In this document: piece after piece, positions 1 through 5,765 of the stretch | Position numbering within the stretch: position 1 is the stretch's first letter | Layout: every line of letters starts with the position of its first letter | NCBI GenBank assembly: GCA_030917105.1 | Contig: JAUPVI010000028.1 | Location: 1 to 9,464, forward strand | DNA length: 9,464 bases | Direction: 5' to 3' | Origin: Candidatus Babelota bacterium | Lineage (GTDB): Bacteria > Babelota > Babeliae > Babelales > JAUPTZ01 | Notes under the pieces: generated by a model | Seen by the model: only the letters and a program-made list of their open reading frames with translations | Databases searched by the model: none | Told to the model about the DNA's origin: nothing | Position numbers and translations under genes: made by a program

Positions 1-900
1 CTTCCTACCCAGGCAAACTTGTATGTTGAAGAGGGCGAACGCATTCTTCCTGGTACTGTGCTTGCGAAGTTGGGTCGTGAAGAGCAACGTACAAAGGATA
101 TTACCGGTGGTCTGCCACGAGTTGCAGAATTGTTTGAAGCGCGAATTCCAAAAGATACCGCGATCATCAGTGAAGCAAACGGGGTAGTTCGCTTTGAAGG
201 TTTATATCGCGGTAATCGTAAGATTGTTGTGCAGACAGATGAAGGCGAAATATTTGAATATAGTGTCCCACGTTCTAAGCACTTGAACGTAGAAGATGGG
301 GATCGTCTTTCAGTTGGGGATCCAATAACTTCCGGTACGATGAACGTTCATGATATTTTGCGTATTCTGGGACCAGATGAACTGCAAAAGTACTTGGTAA
401 AGGAAATTCAAGAAATTTACGCTTTACAAGGGGTTATTATCAACGACAAGCATATTGAGCTGATAATTCGTCAAATGTTGAAGAAGGTTCGCATTGTGGA
501 TGCCGGTGACACTGAGTTTATTGTCGGGGATCGGGTTGACAAGACCCACTTCCAACGAGTGAACGAGGTAGTGCAGGCTGAAGGCAAGAAAGTAGCTACT
601 GCACGCCCGATTCTTATGGGTATTACCAAGGCGTCTTTGGGTACGGACAGTGTTATTTCGGCCGCATCTTTCCAAGAAACGACTCGAGTATTAGCCGAAG
701 CCGCGATTGAAGGCAAGATTGATTACTTGTATGGTTTGAAAGAGAATGTTATCATTGGTAAGTTAATCCCAGCTGGTACTGGGGTGGCTTCCTTTAGACT
801 TAACCATCTTGGTGAGGATGTTTCCCCTTTTGAGCGTCAAGCTCGAGAAGAGGAGCAACTTGAAATGAGTCTCGACGAGATCTCGCTTGATCGCGTGTAA
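1..900 (+). CDS. rpoC: RNA polymerase subunit beta' (RpoC), C-terminal part; 5' end outside the window
   Basis: This is the last 299 codons of the largest subunit of RNA polymerase, which forms the catalytic cleft with beta. The reading frame is open from the first base and ends with TAA at 898-900, so the gene begins upstream of the window. The C-terminal hallmark DITGGLPRVAELFEAR is read at about 100-147. It is followed by the conserved block HDILRILG...LQKYLVKEIQEIY...LQGV.INDKHIE, and by ATARPILMGITKASL and SAASFQETTRVL.EAAIEGK in the Rpb1 domain 5 region. The frame ends with the usual acidic tail (EEEQLEMSLDEISLDRV). No truncation or frameshift is visible. A TTG at 19 is only an internal codon. 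The tRNA gene begins 17 nt after the stop and no terminator lies between them, so the two may share a transcript. Confidence 0.97.
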   Translation, partial: LPTQANLYVEEGERILPGTVLAKLGREEQRTKDITGGLPRVAELFEARIPKDTAIISEANGVVRFEGLYRGNRKIVVQTDEGEIFEYSVPRSKHLNVEDGDRLSVGDPITSGTMNVHDILRILGPDELQKYLVKEIQEIYALQGVIINDKHIELIIRQMLKKVRIVDAGDTEFIVGDRVDKTHFQRVNEVVQAEGKKVATARPILMGITKASLGTDSVISAASFQETTRVLAEAAIEGKIDYLYGLKENVIIGKLIPAGTGVASFRLNHLGEDVSPFERQAREEEQLEMSLDEISLDRV

Positions 901-917
901 TTAGGAAGAAGTGATAG

Positions 918-993
918 GGGCGCGTAGCTCAATTGGCAGAGCGCTGCTTTGACGTAGCAGAGGCAAGTGGTTCGAATCCACTCGCGCCTACCA
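918..993 (+). tRNA. tRNA-Val (anticodon GAC), CCA encoded
   Basis: A complete 76-nt cloverleaf can be drawn. The acceptor stem is 918-924 with 983-989, and its first pair is a G-U wobble. U8-A9 are at 925-926 and the D stem is GCTC/GAGC (927-930/939-942). The anticodon stem is CTGCT/AGCAG (944-948/956-960) around the loop TTGACGT, which puts GAC at 951-953. The variable loop is 5 nt (961-965). The T stem is AGTGG/CCACT around TTCGAAT (971-977). The discriminator is A at 990 and CCA is encoded at 991-993. GAC reads the valine codons GUC and GUU. The gene lies between rpoC and rpsO with no clear promoter or terminator of its own, so processing from a longer transcript is likely (inference). Confidence 0.96.
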
Positions 994-998
994 TTCAC

Positions 999-1104
999 CT
1001 TCATCTATAATCTTGTGAGTTTCGAATTACGGCGCAGCCGCATATTGGTTGCAACGAAATGGACGTTTAGCTGTGAGGTTGACGGTTAGCAGGCAAGGAT
1101 GAAG
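999..1104 (+). promoter_or_regulatory. Structured rpsO leader RNA, possible three-way junction (candidate S15 autoregulatory site)
   Basis: Hand pairing gives a closed structure. The base stem is CTTCATC (999-1005) with GATGAAG (1098-1104), continued after a 6-nt bulge (1006-1011) by CTTGT (1012-1016) with GCAAG (1093-1097). Arm A pairs GTTTCG (1019-1024) with CGAAAT (1055-1060), and inside it GCAGCC (1034-1039) with GGTTGC (1047-1052). Arm B pairs TTAGCTGT (1067-1074) with ACGGTTAG (1082-1089). Junction strands are 2, 6 and 3 nt. The structure ends 28 nt before the rpsO Shine-Dalgarno site. S15 binds a three-way junction in 16S rRNA, and several bacterial rpsO leaders mimic it. That this leader does the same is inference; the stems contain several G-U pairs and no folding energy was computed. 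Confidence 0.4.
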
Positions 1105-1132
1105 ATAGTAATAAAAACAACCGTAGTTTAAA

Positions 1133-1137
1133 TAAGG
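1133..1137 (+). promoter_or_regulatory. Ribosome binding site of rpsO
   Basis: TAAGG lies 9 nt before the ATG at 1147 and 12 nt before the ATG at 1150, which favours the first ATG. A very similar TAAGGT element precedes pnp (1476-1481). Confidence 0.6.
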
Positions 1138-1146
1138 TACATAAAG

Positions 1147-1374
1147 ATGATGATTACTAAAGAAGAAAAACAAGCGATTATTAAGAAGGCAGCAATTTCT
1201 GCTAACGATACTGGCTCGTGCCAGGTCCAAATCGCTTTGATCGATCGACGTATTGCTCAAATTTCAGAGCATTTGAAAAGTTTTCCAAAAGATAAGCATT
1301 CACACTTTGGGTTGATTAAGTTGCTTGGTCGCCGTCGATCGTTTGCAAAATATTTAGCGCGCACAGCAAAATAG
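1147..1374 (+). CDS. rpsO: 30S ribosomal protein S15, short form (75 aa)
   Basis: S15 is a primary binding protein of the small-subunit platform; it binds the h20-h21-h22 junction of 16S rRNA early in assembly. The core helices are recognisable. ANDTGS.QVQIALI (about residues 19-32) matches the family's DTGS.EVQVALL segment, and EHLKSFPKDKHSHFGL (about 41-56) matches the H...H/D.HS loop that contacts rRNA. LLGRRRSFAKYL (about 58-70) matches the GRRR..L.YL helix. The protein stops five residues after that helix (ARTAK). The usual protein of about 88-89 residues continues with a last helix of the type ..Y..LI..LGLRR. That helix is absent, and the other two frames after the stop contain no such sequence. 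The start at 1147 has a TAAGG site 9 nt upstream; 1150 is also possible. pnp follows 112 nt later, the common bacterial order. Confidence 0.9.
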   Translation: MMITKEEKQAIIKKAAISANDTGSCQVQIALIDRRIAQISEHLKSFPKDKHSHFGLIKLLGRRRSFAKYLARTAK

Positions 1375-1380
1375 CTGCCA

Positions 1381-1404
1381 GTTCCAGTCCGGCCACTGCT
1401 GAAC
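1381..1404 (+). other. Hairpin just after rpsO (possible weak terminator or mRNA end-protecting structure)
   Basis: GTTC (1381-1384) pairs with GAAC (1401-1404). After a 2-nt bulge (1399-1400), CAGT (1385-1388) pairs with ACTG (1395-1398) around the loop CCGGCC. It starts 7 nt after the rpsO stop. The sequence that follows, GTGCTTTTG, has only four T in a row, so termination, if any, would be partial. The position matches the rpsO terminator in other bacteria. Confidence 0.45.
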
Positions 1405-1414
1405 GTGCTTTTGA

Positions 1415-1452
1415 GCGTACTATACGTTTTACAAAGTAAAATGGAGTAGCGC
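1415..1452 (+). promoter_or_regulatory. Long hairpin upstream of pnp (candidate RNase III/PNPase control site)
   Basis: CGTTTTAC (1425-1432) pairs with GTAAAATG (1436-1443), one G-U included, around the loop AAA. Below a small internal loop, TACT (1418-1421) pairs with AGTA (1445-1448). After a bulged G (1449), GCG (1415-1417) pairs with CGC (1450-1452). That makes 15 pairs in a 38-nt element, 34 nt before the pnp start. In E. coli, the long hairpin at this place is cleaved by RNase III and allows PNPase to repress its own mRNA. The same role here is inference from position and shape. Confidence 0.45.
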
Positions 1453-1486
1453 GCATGTTTATAGTTTTTAATGAATAAGGTTATAC

Positions 1487-3592
1487 ATGAGTAAGACTTT
1501 TAAGTTGCCAGAAGCAGGCCTTGAGGTAGTGGTAGGCAAATTTGCAGGCCAAGCCGACGGTGCTGCCTGGATGAAATGCGGCGATAACGTGGTTTTAGCC
1601 ACCGCTGTAATGGGCAAAGAAGAACGGGAATTCATGGGATTTTTGCCTCTGACCGTTGAGTATCGTGAAAAAACATCGGCCGCTGGTCGTATTCCTGGTG
1701 GATACATCAAGCGTGAAGGTCGGTTGAGTGATACTGAAGTATTAACATCTCGCGTGATTGACCGCACGATCCGTCCGCTTTTTCCTGCCGATTTCTTTAG
1801 TGAAATCCAGCTAATGGCGACCGTATATTCGGCTGACGGTCATTATCCGCTGTCGGTTATGTCGATCATTGGAGCTTCGATTGCTCTTGGATTGTCTCAA
1901 ATGCCATTTCTCGGGCCAATTGGCGCGGTTTTGGTTGGTCGCATCGATGGTAAGTTGGTATTTAATCTTGGCCTTGAGCAAGATGCAACTTCAGACACAC
2001 ATATTCTCATTGCGGGTAACCGTGATGGTATTTGTATGGTTGAAGGCAACTGTGAACTACTCAGCGAAGCTGAAATGGTTGACTTGTTCTTAGCAGCTCA
2101 CGAAGAAATTAAAAAACAAGTTGTGTGGCAAGATAGTATTATCGCTGAGTGTGGTAAGAAAAAGATAGACACGACTGCTAAATTTGATTGGCATCACCAT
2201 CAAGCTCAGGTTGACGCATGGGTTGCAGGAAACCAAGTTGCACAATCGATGTTTGCTCCAAGCAAGCAAGAGAGTTCTGCGCAGTTAAAAGCGAAGAAAG
2301 TTGCCTTTCATGATGCGTTTTCTAAGCATCCTGAAGACCATGGTGTATCAACAGCTGTTTTGAATTACATGTTCGAAACGGCGATGAAAGAACAGCTTCC
2401 TGATCTTATCATTGCTAAAGGACATCGTTTTGATGGTCGTGGTATGGAAGATGTTCGTGCAATTAGCTCTGAAGTTTCCTTGCTACCTCAAGTACATGGT
2501 TCTTCATTGTTTCAACGCGGTCAAACGCAAGCAATTGCCTGTGTAACATTGGGTACTGCCCAGGATGCACAAAAAGTAGAGCGTTTGGTTGAAGGTGTGC
2601 AAGAGCGTCCGTTCATGCTTCATTATAACTTTCCACCATTTTCGGTTGGTGAAGCTCGTCCAGTGCGTAGCGTTGGTCGTCGTGAAGTTGGTCATGGATA
2701 CTTAGCAGAAAACTCTTTTCTTAAGGTTATCCCAACACAAACTGATTTTCCATACACTATTCGCGCTGTAGTCGACATTCTTGAATGTAATGGCTCTTCT
2801 TCGATGGCTACTGTGTGTTCGACAACGCTTGCGTTGATGGATGCTGGCGTACCGTTAAAGGAAATGGTTGCAGGTATTGCAATGGGCTTGGTTAAAGATT
2901 CATCTGATAATTACCATGTATTGACCGACCTTCTTGGTTCGGAAGATGCGCTCGGTCTTATGGACTTTAAAGTAACCGGTTCTGACAAGGGCATTCGTGC
3001 AATTCAGATGGATATTAAGGCTAAAAAAGGCCTTTCACGTGAATTACTCCAAACCGCTTTGGAACGCGCAAAAACTGCTCGAGAATACATTTTGGACGAA
3101 ATGCGTAAAACATTGAGTGCGCCGCGCTCAGAAATTTCTGACAAAGCACCAAAAGTAACTCAGTTGAACATTCCAGTTGATAAAATTGGTGTGGTCATCG
3201 GGCCGTCCGGCAAAGTTATTAAGGAGATTATTGCACAAACTGATACGCAGATTGATATCGAAGACGATGGATCCGTACGTATTTATGCAAAAGATTCGTC
3301 TGCTGCTCGTCGCGCTGAACAATGGATTCGCGTGTTAGTTGGCGATATTCAAGACGGCGCAGTGTTTAATGGTGTTATCAAGCGTTTTGCTGAATTTGGT
3401 CTCTTTGTTGAGCTGGTTCCTGGTAAAGATGGTCTCTTGCATGTTTCAAGTATCGCAAAAGACAAGCAAAAAAATCTTACTCAGTTGTATCGAGTGAACG
3501 ATGTACTCCGCGTTAGAGTGGTTTCATCTGATCCTGAAACAGGGCGTATTAAATTGTTTGCACCTGATTTAGCACCGACAAACGAAAAATAA
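1487..3592 (+). CDS. pnp: Polyribonucleotide nucleotidyltransferase (PNPase)
   Basis: PNPase degrades RNA 3' to 5' with phosphate, releasing nucleoside diphosphates. It works in mRNA decay and can add tails in the reverse reaction. At 701 residues it has the family's usual length and layout: a first RNase PH-like core (about 1-225), a linker, the catalytic second core (about 310-545), a KH domain (about 556-615, GPSG loop at 572-575) and an S1 RNA-binding domain (about 624-692). Signature stretches include GRIPGGYIKREGR (68-80), FMLHYNFPPFSVGE (376-389), GRREVGHGYLAE (397-408) and NGSSSMATVC (435-444). The metal and catalytic residues corresponding to E. coli D486, D492 and K494 are present as D487, D493 and K495. 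The ATG at 1487 has TAAGG 6 nt upstream. rph follows after 2 nt, implying coupled expression. Confidence 0.98.
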   Translation: MSKTFKLPEAGLEVVVGKFAGQADGAAWMKCGDNVVLATAVMGKEEREFMGFLPLTVEYREKTSAAGRIPGGYIKREGRLSDTEVLTSRVIDRTIRPLFPADFFSEIQLMATVYSADGHYPLSVMSIIGASIALGLSQMPFLGPIGAVLVGRIDGKLVFNLGLEQDATSDTHILIAGNRDGICMVEGNCELLSEAEMVDLFLAAHEEIKKQVVWQDSIIAECGKKKIDTTAKFDWHHHQAQVDAWVAGNQVAQSMFAPSKQESSAQLKAKKVAFHDAFSKHPEDHGVSTAVLNYMFETAMKEQLPDLIIAKGHRFDGRGMEDVRAISSEVSLLPQVHGSSLFQRGQTQAIACVTLGTAQDAQKVERLVEGVQERPFMLHYNFPPFSVGEARPVRSVGRREVGHGYLAENSFLKVIPTQTDFPYTIRAVVDILECNGSSSMATVCSTTLALMDAGVPLKEMVAGIAMGLVKDSSDNYHVLTDLLGSEDALGLMDFKVTGSDKGIRAIQMDIKAKKGLSRELLQTALERAKTAREYILDEMRKTLSAPRSEISDKAPKVTQLNIPVDKIGVVIGPSGKVIKEIIAQTDTQIDIEDDGSVRIYAKDSSAARRAEQWIRVLVGDIQDGAVFNGVIKRFAEFGLFVELVPGKDGLLHVSSIAKDKQKNLTQLYRVNDVLRVRVVSSDPETGRIKLFAPDLAPTNEK

Positions 3593-3594
3593 CT

Positions 3595-4323
3595 ATGAAT
3601 AACACAACAAAGCAATTTGTTCGTAATGATGGCCGCACTTGTACTCAGGTGCGGCCAATTTCGTTAGCTTACGATCAGTTCGGTTATGCAGACTGTTCAG
3701 TTCTTCTAAGTATGGGGCAAACCAGGGTGCTGGCATCAGTTACGCTACAGGAAGGGGTTCCCTTCTTCCTTCGTAATAGTGGTAATGGCTGGTTAACTGC
3801 TGAATACGCTATGTTGCCGACAGCGACCCGTGCGCGTACGCCACGTGAGTCTGAGCATGGTAAAAAGCAAGGCAGGAGCATTGAGATTGCTCGGCTCATT
3901 GGTCGTTCGTTTCGAAGCATCATTAATTATAAAAATGTTGGTGAGCGGACTATTACTATAGATTGTGATGTATTGCAGGCTGATGGGGGGACTCGCGCTG
4001 CTTGCATTACAGCTGCAAGCTATGCCCTTCAGCGCGCCTTGCAATTATGGCAAGCAAAGGGGCTTGTACCTTTATCAGTTGTAATGCAGCCCATCGCCGC
4101 GCTTTCCGCTGGCATTGTGAGTAACCAATTGATGGTCGATCTGACCCAAAAAGAAGACAATAATGCTGCTGCCGACGTAACCTTTGTTTTAACGCCATCT
4201 GGTGATGTTGTTGAAATACAAGGGACAGGAGAGAAGCGTCCGCTCTCTTGGGAGTCCCTGGTCACTCTTAAAGAAATGACCGGCGAAGCAATTAGAGAAT
4301 TATTCGATCTTCAAGTTGAGTAA
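3595..4323 (+). CDS. rph: Ribonuclease PH (tRNA 3'-end nucleotidyltransferase)
   Basis: RNase PH trims the 3' trailer of tRNA precursors by phosphorolysis. It normally forms a hexameric ring of one RNase PH core per subunit. The 242-residue length is normal. Recognisable blocks are NDGR...QVRPI (11-22), GWLTAEYAMLP.AT..R..RE (65-85), GR..EI.RLIGRS.R (93-107), DCDVLQADGGTR (123-134; phosphate-binding region) and VDLTQKEDNNAAAD (181-194). The last block holds the acidic metal-binding residues and is followed by VEIQGTGE (206-213). One small change is A135 where the family usually has T in GGTRTA. The start lies 2 nt after the pnp stop with no clear Shine-Dalgarno site, so it is probably translated by ribosomes coming from pnp. 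Having both phosphorolytic exonucleases side by side, downstream of a tRNA gene, suggests a joint RNA-maturation unit (inference). Confidence 0.96.
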   Translation: MNNTTKQFVRNDGRTCTQVRPISLAYDQFGYADCSVLLSMGQTRVLASVTLQEGVPFFLRNSGNGWLTAEYAMLPTATRARTPRESEHGKKQGRSIEIARLIGRSFRSIINYKNVGERTITIDCDVLQADGGTRAACITAASYALQRALQLWQAKGLVPLSVVMQPIAALSAGIVSNQLMVDLTQKEDNNAAADVTFVLTPSGDVVEIQGTGEKRPLSWESLVTLKEMTGEAIRELFDLQVE

Positions 4324-4673
4324 ATGTTTATTTCTACAGGTGGTTTAGCTTTATTCAGTTCCCAAATTGCCATGGTTCCATTGAAGCGCATGAGCGCGAG
4401 ATGGAAAAAGCTTTGGTGTCTCACATGGAGCGATTTCCTGTTGAACTTGGAGTAGGAAAGATGAATTGGCTAAGAGCCTGCCGAAAGAATAATTTGTTAT
4501 TGGTTTTTGCGGGGGTGTTTATTTTGTCATACGTGATGTGTATTGAGGTGTTGGCTAATTTACTTGCCTTGAAATCATTGCTATGATGCCATTGGCTATG
4601 TCCATATCGTCCTTTTTAACTTTGGTCATCGAGTCAAAAAAGAGAGGGGCGATATTTTTTGGTAGAGCTGTAA
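4324..4673. other. 350-nt stretch between rph and the holA-like gene with no securely identified gene
   Basis: Three short overlapping + strand frames fill this stretch. The first is a 43-codon frame starting directly after the rph stop (4324-4455). The second has a membrane segment (4461-4586). The third, of 37 codons, overlaps the second by 4 nt (4583-4696) and runs into the next gene. None is recognised. The frame used at 4401-4586 is open from before 4324 without an ATG until 4401. Either several tiny genes or one decayed or frameshifted gene would explain this. No terminator or convincing promoter is seen, only a weak A/T stem (4635-4641 with 4655-4661). Confidence 0.5.
4461..4586 (+). 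CDS. Possible small single-pass membrane protein (41 aa), function unknown
   Basis: I do not recognise this protein. From the ATG at 4461 it has a short basic start (MNWLRACRKNN), then about 21 hydrophobic residues (LLLVFAGVFILSYVMCIEVLA), then LALKSLL. This is the layout of a small inner-membrane protein with its N terminus inside. GGAG at 4449-4452 is 8 nt before this ATG, a good Shine-Dalgarno spacing. An upstream ATG at 4401 would give 61 residues but has no such site. The stop overlaps ATGATG at 4583, which opens a 37-codon frame, also with a hydrophobic start. The two together could be the remains, or a frameshifted form, of one longer membrane protein. It may also be chance: short hydrophobic frames are common in T-rich DNA. 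Confidence 0.3.
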   Translation: MNWLRACRKNNLLLVFAGVFILSYVMCIEVLANLLALKSLL

Positions 4674-5666
4674 ATGTTCATGCATGTATTGCATAAAATT
4701 AATAGAACGAGTGTGTTAGTAACAGTGAATCAAGCAGCAGTACTTCAATCTATCGTTTCTTCATGGGAAAATCCTGGATTTTCTCTTATCGTATGTAATC
4801 CTGATCAATCTGTTCTCTTTTGGTATTATTTTCGAAAGAGTTGTCCCTATAAAATGTTGTCTTTTCCGACGAATACTGGTGATTTTTCCCAGTGGAGTGG
4901 GGAACTTTTACAATCATTTTTGGGTGCTGCACAAGTCTATTGGGGAATTCTTCCGCTTGCCACAAGTAAAACGAATAAAGCTCGACAGATGGTTATCCAG
5001 TTTCTGAAGGGATATCATGGCCCTCATGCCGTGTGGATTTTGGCGAGCGAAGAGCAAGCTGCTGAATTTGGCTCTTGTCGTAAGGTAATTGTAGCAAGTC
5101 AAACACCAATGCAAGAGCTCGGTTCTTACGCAACGTTACTTGGCTTTGAGCGAAGTGTAAAAGTCCTAGAAGCGTGCGATCTATCACGAAGCAAAAGCTT
5201 TCTATCTCTTGATGAAGCGGTGTTATTATTATTGCACGCCGGATATGTGCCAATGCGGTTGCCGGAGCAGTCAACTGCCTTTCTTTCTCGTCTGTTGCCA
5301 CAGGAGCTTTCGTTAGTACAACTCTCGGAGCTTTTTTTTAAGCGAGATTGGAAGGCTTTCCTGAAATTGTGGAATGAGCGGTCAATTGCGTATGGTGATA
5401 TGTTTTGGATTAGTTTTTGGGCTGAACAGTTTTGGCGTGCGTATTGGGTATGCTGGTATATGAAGCGTGGGCAACAAACTCGCGCACGTAGTATGGGGTA
5501 TCGATTGCCAAATTCTTTTATGTCGAGTGGTTGGCAGCAATCAAGTTTAATTGCTTTGCGGGCGCAATATGAGCGGGTTGCTTTCTTTGACACCAACGTT
5601 AAAAAAGGTTCCTTTCTGAGTGCTCATGAATTGGTAACAGAATTGGTAGCAATTACGGCTGGCTAG
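4674..5666 (+). CDS. holA: Probable DNA polymerase III delta subunit (HolA-like), strongly diverged
   Basis: The delta subunit is the part of the clamp loader that opens the beta sliding clamp. At 330 residues the length fits the family. The N-terminal and middle parts show only a general pattern: hydrophobic strands near 36-41 and 118-124, and a segment near 137-165 like the HolA transition into domain II. The C-terminal third fits domain III better. It has LSELFFKRDWKAFLKLWNE (217-235), then a long helix EQFWRAYWVCWYMKRG (251-266), then GYRLPNSFMSSGWQQ..SL..L...YERVAFFDTNVKKGS (275-313). The end of that stretch matches the family's closing helix with D...K.G. The protein is rich in W and F. 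No Walker A motif is seen, as expected for delta. The ATG at 4674 lacks a good ribosome site; ATG 4680 is an alternative. I am about half sure; the assignment rests on pattern. Confidence 0.5.
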   Translation: MFMHVLHKINRTSVLVTVNQAAVLQSIVSSWENPGFSLIVCNPDQSVLFWYYFRKSCPYKMLSFPTNTGDFSQWSGELLQSFLGAAQVYWGILPLATSKTNKARQMVIQFLKGYHGPHAVWILASEEQAAEFGSCRKVIVASQTPMQELGSYATLLGFERSVKVLEACDLSRSKSFLSLDEAVLLLLHAGYVPMRLPEQSTAFLSRLLPQELSLVQLSELFFKRDWKAFLKLWNERSIAYGDMFWISFWAEQFWRAYWVCWYMKRGQQTRARSMGYRLPNSFMSSGWQQSSLIALRAQYERVAFFDTNVKKGSFLSAHELVTELVAITAG

Positions 5667-5755
5667 TAACGCCATATATGAGTTTTTGCGTCTGGATCTT
5701 GTATTTATTTTTCTCCTGTGTTAGAAGAGCCGCCTCTATATGCTGTATTTCATTT

Positions 5756-5760
5756 AAGGA
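5756..5760 (+). promoter_or_regulatory. Ribosome binding site deciding the start of the Fis-like gene
   Basis: AAGGA lies 5 nt before the ATG at 5766. A stronger TAAGGAGG (5786-5793) lies inside the gene, 2 nt before ATG 5796 and 11 nt before ATG 5805. Neither spacing is ideal, so 5766 is preferred, but a shorter protein from 5805 cannot be excluded. Confidence 0.5.
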
Positions 5761-5765
5761 TATCA

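Noticed and set aside
1006..1011. Perfect TATAAT as a -10 box for rpsO
   Set aside because: There is no -35 element at the right distance (that place is the tRNA acceptor stem) and no TGN extension. The hexamer also falls in the bulge of the proposed leader stem, so it may be chance.
1079..1107. TTGACG as a -35 box in the rpsO leader
   Set aside because: At 16-18 nt spacing no hexamer resembles TATAAT. The best candidate, GATAGT, needs 19 nt spacing and matches four of six bases.
1374..1439. Continuation of S15 in another frame
   Set aside because: The open frame reads roughly AASSSPATAERAFERTIRFTK, with no LI..LGLRR-type ending, and the same DNA forms the two spacer hairpins.
1455..1478. 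Seven-codon leader peptide (MFIVFNE) before pnp
   Set aside because: It has no ribosome site and no run of regulatory codons, and such short frames are expected by chance.
4635..4661. Terminator before the holA-like gene
   Set aside because: The stem is almost all A-T (7 pairs), has a 13-nt loop, and no U tract follows a G/C-rich stem.
5126..5596. 156-codon frame on the - strand opposite the holA-like gene
   Set aside because: It is antisense to a longer frame that fits the operon direction, is rich in R, S, C and N, and shows no domain pattern.
5718..5765. GTG start at 5718 for the Fis-like gene
   Set aside because: It has no ribosome site at proper spacing, whereas ATG 5766 has AAGGA 5 nt upstream and Fis similarity begins only later.
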